Below, piece after piece: positions 58,312-64,000 of a DNA stretch of 64,000 bases. Source of the DNA: Ammoniphilus sp. YIM 78166 (GTDB taxonomy: Bacteria; Bacillota; Bacilli; Aneurinibacillales; RAOX-1); assembly GCF_004522215.1 (NCBI RefSeq), contig NZ_SDLR01000002.1:868001-932000 (forward strand), read 5' to 3'. The translations under genes were made by a program, and so were the position numbers. Numbering within the stretch: position 1 is the stretch's first letter; every line of letters begins with the position of its first letter. The notes under the pieces were generated by a model. That model searched no databases, had not been told where the DNA came from, and saw nothing but the letters and a program-made list of their open reading frames with translations.

Positions 58312-59652
58312 ATGTTCTCATTAAAAAAATTGAATCTTATTGAGCTTCATCCTGCTAGATTGCTTATCCTTGGATTTGGCATCCTGATTTTCATCGGGAC
58401 TTTCCTTCTTATGCTTCCGATTTCCACTCAGCAAGGTCATCAGTTGGGTTTTATTGATGCTTTGTTTGAGGCCACATCAGCCGTTTGTGTAACCGGATTG
58501 GTCGTTGTGGATACAGGCACGACCTTCACGCTTTTTGGGCAAATCGTTCTGTTGGCGTTAATACAAATTGGTGGATTGGGTTTTATGACGGCTGGAGTAT
58601 TTATGTTTATCGTTCTGGGAAAGAAGATTGGTTTAAAAGAAAGAGTGGTTCTACAAAGCACTTTAAATCAGTTTTCGATCCAAGGCGTAGTAAAGCTCGT
58701 GTTGCTTATCATTTCTTTAACGGTGTTTATGGAGTCCGTTGGTGCTTTGCTTCTAGCTATTCGTTGGTCGTTTGAGATGCCTTGGAGTACTGCAATATAT
58801 TATGGGATCTTTCATTCGATATCTGCTTTTAATAATGCTGGATTCGGTCTGGAGCCTGATAGCTTGAGTAAATGGGTGGGAGACCCTACGATTAATATTG
58901 TCATTACCCTGTTATTTATGGCTGGCGGGATAGGATTCACGGTTATTTTAGATTTATGGAATAAGAGATCGTTGCGAAAACTTTCCCTGCATTCTAAAAT
59001 CGCCTTGCTTGTTTCCTTCGTTCTCAATGTCATCGCGACTGTCGTTATCTTTGCAACAGAGTTCAGTAATCCACAAACCATTGGGAATATGACTCTTGCA
59101 GATAAGTGGTGGGCTTCCTACTTCCAAGGTGTAGTCCCCCGCACAGCCGGTTTTAACACGATTGATATTGGTGCGATGATGGTTCCGTCCCAAGTTTTTA
59201 TTATGTTTTTGATGTTTATCGGTGCTTCGTCAGCTTCAACAGGTGGAGGGATTAAGGTAACGACATTCGCTCTTATGCTTTTGGCCTTATGGTCTGTGCT
59301 CACGGCTAAAGATAATGTCAGCATCTTTAAGCGAAGGGTCCCGTGGGAATTGGTGAACAAAGCTTTTTCCATCGCAGTAACGGCCAGTATGTTTATCAGT
59401 GCCATCTTCTTTTTGCTTTCATATACGGAACAAGCTGATATTCAGCTTATATTATTCGAGACTTTATCTGCATTCGGTACGGTCGGCTTATCAGCTGGGT
59501 TGACAGGAGACTTATCACCTGCTGGTAGGGTGCTCATCACCATTCTGATGTTTATTGGTAGAATTGGTCCACTAACTATGGCATTTGCTCTTATGAAATT
59601 TAGCGAAAAAAGCCGAGTAAAGTATGTGGAAGAGAAAATCCTGATTGGATAG
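58312..59652 (+). CDS. ktrB: Ktr-type potassium uptake channel subunit KtrB
   Basis: A 446-residue member of the TrkH/KtrB family with four pore repeats. Segments such as EATSAVCVTGLVVVDTG, SISAFNNAGFGLE, GVVPRTAGFNTIDIG and TLSAFGTVGLSAG contain the selectivity-filter glycines. It imports potassium, probably with sodium, and needs a KtrA/C-type gating partner not encoded nearby. The c-di-AMP riboswitch upstream indicates shut-off when the nucleotide signals potassium sufficiency. Confidence 0.94.
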   Translation: MFSLKKLNLIELHPARLLILGFGILIFIGTFLLMLPISTQQGHQLGFIDALFEATSAVCVTGLVVVDTGTTFTLFGQIVLLALIQIGGLGFMTAGVFMFIVLGKKIGLKERVVLQSTLNQFSIQGVVKLVLLIISLTVFMESVGALLLAIRWSFEMPWSTAIYYGIFHSISAFNNAGFGLEPDSLSKWVGDPTINIVITLLFMAGGIGFTVILDLWNKRSLRKLSLHSKIALLVSFVLNVIATVVIFATEFSNPQTIGNMTLADKWWASYFQGVVPRTAGFNTIDIGAMMVPSQVFIMFLMFIGASSASTGGGIKVTTFALMLLALWSVLTAKDNVSIFKRRVPWELVNKAFSIAVTASMFISAIFFLLSYTEQADIQLILFETLSAFGTVGLSAGLTGDLSPAGRVLITILMFIGRIGPLTMAFALMKFSEKSRVKYVEEKILIG

Positions 59653-59653
59653 A

Positions 59654-59705
59654 AAAAGGCTGTCTCATGTCGATCCAAGCGACTACTAGAGACAGCCTTT
59701 TCTTA
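59654..59705 (+). terminator. Rho-independent terminator of ktrB
   Basis: AAAAGGCTGTCTC (59654-59666) pairs perfectly with GAGACAGCCTTTT (59689-59701), followed by CTT. Confidence 0.9.
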
Positions 59706-59784
59706 TTGGTGTGTAAATTTGGGTGTTTTATGGATTTAATGGGGATACTTTATTTAGATGTAGGAATCTGGTTTGGAGGCTAAC

Positions 59785-60795
59785 ATGCAACAGATGACTC
59801 AACATAACATTAGCTTAACATCAACAGAGATTGCTTCGCTATGGACCAATTATATGCAGGACAGTATGGCACAGTGGATACTTTCTTATTTTTTGAAGCA
59901 TGTTGAGGACTCTGAAATTCAGTCCGTACTTGACTATGCTCTACGTTTATCAAAGAAACATCTCAAAGGCATTTCAGATATCCTTCAACATGAAAACTTT
60001 CCGCTTCCGCAAGGCTTCACAGAAAAGGATGTTAATCTAGAAGCTCCCCGATTATTTTCGGACACGTTTTATCTTGTTTATTTGCATAATATGGGGAGAA
60101 TTGGATTGACGGCCTACAGTGTAGCTCTCCCTACCGTTGCACGCTCGGACGTTCGAGACCACTTCACGGAGTGTTTAGCATCATCGAGTGAACTCTATAA
60201 CAAAACTGCTAAAGTCATGTTGGACAAAGGTTTATATCCCCGATCTCCCTATATTCCGGTACCGGAACAGATTGATTTTGTAAAGAAGCAAGGTTTTCTA
60301 ACGGGATGGTTTGGAGATCGAAGACCACTAAGTGTTGTTGAGATTTCTCACATTTTTGTTAATATACAAACCAATGCAGTGGGCAGAGCCTTGTTTACAG
60401 CGTTTAGCCAAACCGCGCAATCTACTCCAATCCGTAAGCATATGGAAAGAGGGGGACAACTTGCTTCCAAGTATATCGAGGTTTTGGGTTCCTTATTATC
60501 GGAAGAGAATCTTCCTTCGCCCATGACTTGGGATGATCAAGTGTTGAATTCAACGACTCCACCATTCTCCGACAAGCTCATGATGTTTCATACAAGTATT
60601 ATGTGTACTTCAGAAATCGGGAATTATGGTGCTGCAATAGGCGGTAGTTTGCGAAGGGATTTGATTTCTCACTATACGAGATTTTTAGGTGAAATTGGGT
60701 TGTTTGCAGAAGATACAGTCAACATCTTGATTGAACATGAGTGGCTGGAACAGATCCCACTGGCTGCTGATAGGCATAAATTGGCATTGAAGTGA
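59785..60795 (+). CDS. DUF3231 family protein
   Basis: A 336-residue, mostly helical soluble protein with two repeats of about 165 residues, as in DUF3231 proteins of spore-forming Bacillota. Each repeat has an LT-x-E-I-x-x-LW / LSVVEISHIF start, a segment of about 30 residues later with an HLKGI or HMERG helix, and a late HNMGRIGLTAY / HTSIMCTSEIGNYG motif. The fold resembles ferritin-like helical bundles, but the function is unknown. ATG 59785 follows TTTGGAGG. Confidence 0.85.
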   Translation: MQQMTQHNISLTSTEIASLWTNYMQDSMAQWILSYFLKHVEDSEIQSVLDYALRLSKKHLKGISDILQHENFPLPQGFTEKDVNLEAPRLFSDTFYLVYLHNMGRIGLTAYSVALPTVARSDVRDHFTECLASSSELYNKTAKVMLDKGLYPRSPYIPVPEQIDFVKKQGFLTGWFGDRRPLSVVEISHIFVNIQTNAVGRALFTAFSQTAQSTPIRKHMERGGQLASKYIEVLGSLLSEENLPSPMTWDDQVLNSTTPPFSDKLMMFHTSIMCTSEIGNYGAAIGGSLRRDLISHYTRFLGEIGLFAEDTVNILIEHEWLEQIPLAADRHKLALK

Positions 60796-60813
60796 GCCTT
60801 GGTTCAATAGGAA

Positions 60814-60841
60814 GAAGGCAAGGGAGGAATCCCTTGCCTTC
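60814..60841. terminator. Bidirectional terminator
   Basis: GAAGGCAAGGG (60814-60824) pairs perfectly with CCCTTGCCTTC (60831-60841), between convergent genes. Confidence 0.85.
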
Positions 60842-61264
60842 TTAAGCAGTTTCGCTATACTTCTTAAAATTGTCTAGAATGGCCTGCCAGCCTGCTCTTT
60901 GCATCTCAGTAGAATTAGTGGGTTCCGCTTCAAAAGCTTCAATAACGGTAGTGGCGTTTTCTTGATTGATAAAAGTGACCGTAGCCTTTCTTCCATCTTC
61001 AAGAGTATAAGAAATAAATTCATGGGTTCTCACTTCATCATAAACTCCATTAAAATCAAATCCAAAGCTTCCATCCTTAGCTTCCATTCGCGTAAGGAAC
61101 CTTCCACCAACCCTTAGATCATTTTCGGCATTTGGCGCATGCCACTCTGTAGTAGCAAAATACCAATTGGTAATATGTTGCGGTTCTGTCCAATATTCCC
61201 ACACTTTATTAACGGGTGTGTGAACGGTGGTTTCTACTGTTATCGTTTCTTTAGTCTCCATCAT
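60842..61264 (-). CDS. SRPBCC / AHSA1-type (START-fold) protein
   Basis: A 140-residue START-fold protein. It shows ITVETTVHTPVNKVWEYWTEPQHITNWY, VGGRFLTRMEAKDG and a C-terminal helix RAGWQAILDNFKKYSE, all typical of the AHSA1 (YndB-like) family. These have a hydrophobic cavity for a small molecule; the ligand is unknown. The start is ATG 61264, next to a second ATG at 61261, behind AGTGAGG. Confidence 0.87.
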   Translation of the reverse strand: MMETKETITVETTVHTPVNKVWEYWTEPQHITNWYFATTEWHAPNAENDLRVGGRFLTRMEAKDGSFGFDFNGVYDEVRTHEFISYTLEDGRKATVTFINQENATTVIEAFEAEPTNSTEMQRAGWQAILDNFKKYSETA

Positions 61265-61397
61265 TATCGCCTCACTTCAAGATATATGGTTAATTATACC
61301 ATTAAAATAGTAGATAGAATAGTTCTACTTTTATGAAGATGAACACCTAAGAACCGCCTAACATATAGTACAGTAAATTGTCTAGGAGTGATGACAT

Positions 61398-61619
61398 GTG
61401 AGATATTCCCGCCAGTATCCATACTATCCTTATCCTTTTGGCTATTACGCGCCCCCGCCTTATCATCCGCTATATCATCGTCCATTGTATTACCACCCGT
61501 GGACTACTCCCTTTCAGCCCTTCGTTCCTCTTACACAACCTCCAGTCGTGATTCCTCATGTTCCGATCCCCCATGTGACGATCCCCCATATAGGCATTCC
61601 CAATATTCGTAACAGATAA
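61398..61619 (+). CDS. Small Pro/Tyr/His-rich protein
   Basis: GTG 61398 lies nine bases after AGGAG. The 73-residue product is dominated by Tyr, Pro and His. The first half has YPYYPYPFGYY- and YHP-type repeats; the second half has IPHV, IPHV, IPHI and IPNI units. It has no signal or membrane segment. A terminator follows 13 bases after the stop, which supports a real transcript. Tyr/Pro-rich small proteins are common among spore-coat proteins of Bacillales, so a coat or surface role is a guess. A second open frame overlaps (61391-61612), but its composition is less protein-like. Confidence 0.6.
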   Translation: MRYSRQYPYYPYPFGYYAPPPYHPLYHRPLYYHPWTTPFQPFVPLTQPPVVIPHVPIPHVTIPHIGIPNIRNR

Positions 61620-61632
61620 GTCTAAGAACTTC

Positions 61633-61652
61633 CTACTCCGATAGGAGTTTTT
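61633..61652 (+). terminator. Short rho-independent terminator
   Basis: CTACTCC and GGAGT pair around CGATA, followed by TTTTTTT. It serves the small Pro/Tyr/His-rich gene. Confidence 0.6.
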
Positions 61653-61682
61653 TTATGCTGTGGGTGATTTTTTCACAACTCA

Positions 61683-61732
61683 TTGACAAAATTCAGTTCC
61701 TTCGATATCATTACAAATGATAATCATTATTA
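61683..61732 (+). promoter_or_regulatory. Sigma-A promoter overlapped by a Fur box
   Basis: TTGACA (61683-61688), 17 bases, and TATCAT (61706-61711) make a strong promoter. ATGATAATCATTAT (61717-61730), a near-perfect Fur box, covers the expected start site. Repression by Fe-Fur, and so expression under iron shortage, is predicted. Confidence 0.85.
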
Positions 61733-61759
61733 CTTTTATTCGAAGGGAATTACTCTATC

Positions 61760-63391
61760 ATGATTAAGTCAAAAAGGAAGACATTATTACTTTCTGTCAT
61801 GAGTATTTTCATGTCTGTAGCTCTTGTCGGATGCGCGGAGAAAGAAGTGGCAACGACGGCTAAAGAAGAAACAACGCAAGCCGTACAAACCGAGAAGTCT
61901 ATCACGGTTTCTTGGCCAAGAGATATTGGGACCATGAATCCTCATGTTTATAACCCTTCACAATTGTTTGCTCAATCTATGATTTATGAACCCTTGATTA
62001 GCTACAAGGAAGGTGGCGAGTTAGCGCCTCACTTGGCTGAATCATGGTCCATATCGGAGGACGGTAAAGAATATACCTTCAAGATCCGTCCTAATGTTAA
62101 ATTTTCGGACGGGACCCCTTTTAACGCAGCTATCGTGAAAAAGAACTTCGACGCCGTGATGTTAAATTCCAAATCGCATAGCTGGCTCGGTGTAATCAAT
62201 GCCTTGGAAAAGACCGAGGTTGTGGATGAACTGACTTTCAAAATGACGTTAAAGGAACCTTATTATCCAGCATTGCAGGACTTATCGTTGGTTCGTCCGG
62301 TTCGATTCCTAGGTGAGGCAGGATTCCCAGATGATGGCGACACTTCGAAGGGCGTAAAAGAATCCGTGGGTACCGGACCTTGGATACTAGCCGATTATAA
62401 GAAAGATGAATACGCCGTGTTTACTCGCAACCCGAATTACTGGGGCGAAAGCCCAAAGATCGAAAAAGTAACTGTAAAGATTATTCCGGACCCAGAAACG
62501 CGCGTGATGGCCTTTGAAAAAGGGGAATTGGATTTGATCTATGGGGAAGGCGTTATCAGTATGGATTCTTTTAGTCAATTGAAAGAATCCGGAAAATACG
62601 TAACGGCTCTGTCCCAGCCTGTGGGAACCCGAAGCTTGCTGTTAAATTCAACAAACGAAAAGCTAGCTGATTCTCGTGTGCGTCTAGCCCTGCATCACGG
62701 ATTTAACAAACAGGCCATGGTGGAAGGAATTACACTAGGTTTGGAGGAGAAAGCGGATAACATCTTATCCAAAAACTTCCCCTATACCAATATTAACGTA
62801 GAGCCGATCGATTACAATGTGGAAAAAGCAACGGCTTATCTTGAAGAGGCTGGTTGGAAGCAGCCTGCTGGAAAAACCGTAAGGGAAAAGGATGGCCAAG
62901 CCCTTGAGTTGGAATTAATCTACGATAAGACGGACCCGATTCAAAAAGCGATGGCGGAAACCATGCAAGCGGAATGGGCGGCTATTGGTGTCAAGCTGAA
63001 CATTACGGGTCTAGAATTAACGGTTCAAATTAAGCGACGCAAAGCAGGTGAATTCGATCTGGATTTCTGGTACAACTATGGAGCACCATATGATCCACAT
63101 TCTTTTATCAATGTTGTAGCGGAAAAAGGATGGGGCGTTTCCGAAGCCCATTCTAGCCTGCCCATGAAACAAGATTTGGATCAACAAGTAAGAGCAGCTC
63201 TTGCTTCTACCGATGAGGCGCAGCGCCAAGAGCTTTACGGATCGATCCTAAAGACCCTGCAGGAGCAATCCGCTATTGTGCCTATTTCTTATATCAAGAA
63301 AACCGTTGTTTACCAAGAGAAAGTGACAGACTTCATCTTCCCAGCGAATCGAGATGAACATCCGTTCCAAGGGATTGATACGAGCAAGTAA
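61760..63391 (+). CDS. nikA: NikA/CntA-type ABC substrate-binding lipoprotein
   Basis: A 543-residue family 5 binding protein with lipobox VGC. It follows E. coli NikA closely: TVSWPRDIGTMNPHVYNPSQ, FAQSMIYEPLISY, LRPVRF-like LVRPVRFLGEAGF, GTGPWIL, RNPNYWGE, WGVS, YGAPYDPHSF and VPISYIKK. These proteins bind nickel- or metal-chelate complexes (Ni-histidine, staphylopine-type metallophores). Together with the Fur box, import of a metal-metallophore complex is more likely than peptides. ATG 61760 follows AAGGGAATT. Confidence 0.88.
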   Translation: MIKSKRKTLLLSVMSIFMSVALVGCAEKEVATTAKEETTQAVQTEKSITVSWPRDIGTMNPHVYNPSQLFAQSMIYEPLISYKEGGELAPHLAESWSISEDGKEYTFKIRPNVKFSDGTPFNAAIVKKNFDAVMLNSKSHSWLGVINALEKTEVVDELTFKMTLKEPYYPALQDLSLVRPVRFLGEAGFPDDGDTSKGVKESVGTGPWILADYKKDEYAVFTRNPNYWGESPKIEKVTVKIIPDPETRVMAFEKGELDLIYGEGVISMDSFSQLKESGKYVTALSQPVGTRSLLLNSTNEKLADSRVRLALHHGFNKQAMVEGITLGLEEKADNILSKNFPYTNINVEPIDYNVEKATAYLEEAGWKQPAGKTVREKDGQALELELIYDKTDPIQKAMAETMQAEWAAIGVKLNITGLELTVQIKRRKAGEFDLDFWYNYGAPYDPHSFINVVAEKGWGVSEAHSSLPMKQDLDQQVRAALASTDEAQRQELYGSILKTLQEQSAIVPISYIKKTVVYQEKVTDFIFPANRDEHPFQGIDTSK

Positions 63392-63409
63392 AGGGTAGGG
63401 AGGCCATCC

Positions 63410-64000
63410 ATGGTTAGCTATATCGCAAAGCGGGTTCTCGCTATCATTCCGATCGTTCTCTTTGCTATTCTCATCATGTTTTTGCTGATTCGGATGTCAC
63501 CGGTGGATCCTGCAGAAGCGTATTTGGCCGCAGCCCAAATTCATCCCTCAGAAGAGATTCTGGCTGAGAAAAGGAAGGAATTCGGTTTAGATCAGCCTCT
63601 GATTGTTCAATATGTGGAGACCGTCATAAAGATTTGCCGACTTGATTTCGGCAAATCTTATCTAACGAATGAGCCCGTCTGGGATGAGGTGACTGGCAAA
63701 ATGCCTGCGACGATTCAACTGGCCGTTAGCAGTATTTTGCTCGCGATTATCATTAGCATTCCACTCGGTTTTTTGTCAGCCGTATATAAAAACAGCCTGA
63801 TTGATACGTTCAGCAGGCTTCTCTCTTTTTTCGGAGCTTCCATTCCCCAGTTTTGGCTTGGGTATTTATTGATTTTTTTCTTTTCTGTCAAACTTGATTT
63901 GTTTCCGGTAGAAGGAAGGGGTTCTCTACAGCATCTCGTCCTGCCGACGGTTACCCTATCCTTGGCCTTGATCGCGATCTATACCCGACTGTTGCGTGCA
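63410..64000 (+). CDS. nikB: NikB/CntB-type ABC permease, 3' end cut off
   Basis: ATG 63410 follows AGGGAGG, 18 bases after the binding-protein gene. The 197 residues visible begin VSYIAKRVLAIIPIVLFAILIMFLLIRMSP, then FGLDQPLIVQY and LDFGKSYLTNEPV, and continue into the membrane domain (SIPQFWLGYLLIFFFSVKLDLFP). This is the first permease of a nickel/peptide-type importer; partner permease and ATPase genes should follow beyond base 64000. Confidence 0.9.
   Translation, partial: MVSYIAKRVLAIIPIVLFAILIMFLLIRMSPVDPAEAYLAAAQIHPSEEILAEKRKEFGLDQPLIVQYVETVIKICRLDFGKSYLTNEPVWDEVTGKMPATIQLAVSSILLAIIISIPLGFLSAVYKNSLIDTFSRLLSFFGASIPQFWLGYLLIFFFSVKLDLFPVEGRGSLQHLVLPTVTLSLALIAIYTRLLRA

Noticed and set aside
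61391..61612. Alternative frame over the Pro/Tyr/His-rich protein
   Set aside because: Its start sits almost on the AGGAG site and its product has no repeat structure. The GTG 61398 frame has better spacing and a clear repetitive composition.
1..64000. CRISPR arrays, tRNA or rRNA genes, insertion sequences
   Set aside because: No regularly spaced repeats, cloverleaf-like segments, rRNA signatures or transposase genes were recognised on reading the window. A dedicated search was not possible.

Overview
The window looks like chromosomal DNA from an aerobic, catabolically versatile Bacillota, probably a soil Bacillales (Paenibacillaceae-like). The evidence is Gram-positive style Shine-Dalgarno sites with frequent TTG/GTG starts, YesM/YesN/YesL-type genes, a DUF3231 protein, a KtrB potassium channel behind a c-di-AMP (ydaO-type) riboswitch, a Fur box, malate:quinone oxidoreductase and many short rho-independent terminators. 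I cannot name the genus. No rRNA, tRNA, CRISPR array, prophage or insertion sequence was seen.

Region A (1-31.6 kb) is a large accessory catabolic supercluster that appears to have grown by duplication. It holds two near-identical M19-peptidase-like proteins, a flavin-dependent (acyl-CoA-dehydrogenase-fold) hydroxylase, an SDR, three TRAP transporters, two amidases each preceded by an overlapping 38-40 codon micro-ORF, an opine-dehydrogenase-family protein and a 3-hydroxyacyl-CoA dehydrogenase. It also holds a thiolase-like/DUF35 pair with two CaiB-type CoA-transferases, and an extradiol ring-cleavage dioxygenase with an XylT-type ferredoxin, a GlcG-like protein and a Rieske oxygenase. Two 641-residue regulators join a DmpR/XylR-like aromatic-sensing domain, with conserved zinc and phenol-contact residues, to a PucR-type helix-turn-helix. 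Three promoters in this region share a two-arm inverted site at fixed spacing from the -10 box, which suggests that these regulators control the whole cluster. I infer uptake and degradation of an amide-linked or carboxylated aromatic compound by TRAP import, amide hydrolysis, hydroxylation, meta-cleavage and CoA-dependent chain processing. The actual substrate is unknown.

Region B (31.6-45 kb) has a small VOC protein, a YczE-like membrane protein and a GAF/PucR-type regulator. The regulator is divergent from a complete peptide/opine-type ABC importer (binding protein, two permeases, two ATPases), followed by a CapA-type metallophosphatase-like protein and two tandem AbgB-like M20 amidohydrolases. 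This looks like uptake and hydrolysis of a peptide-like or aryl-amide substrate.

Region C (45-55.4 kb) is a YesL/YesM/YesN system with a carbohydrate ABC importer lacking its own ATPase, a Gfo/Idh/MocA oxidoreductase and a sugar isomerase-like protein. Two decayed gene fragments lie there. Three promoters of this region share a TCCAC-N19-RGTGT element, a likely YesN operator.

Region D (55.4-64 kb) is more housekeeping-like: MgtC-type protein, mqo, riboswitch-ktrB, DUF3231 protein, an AHSA1/SRPBCC protein, a small Pro/Tyr/His-rich protein, and the start of a Fur-controlled NikA/CntA-type ABC importer cut by the window end.
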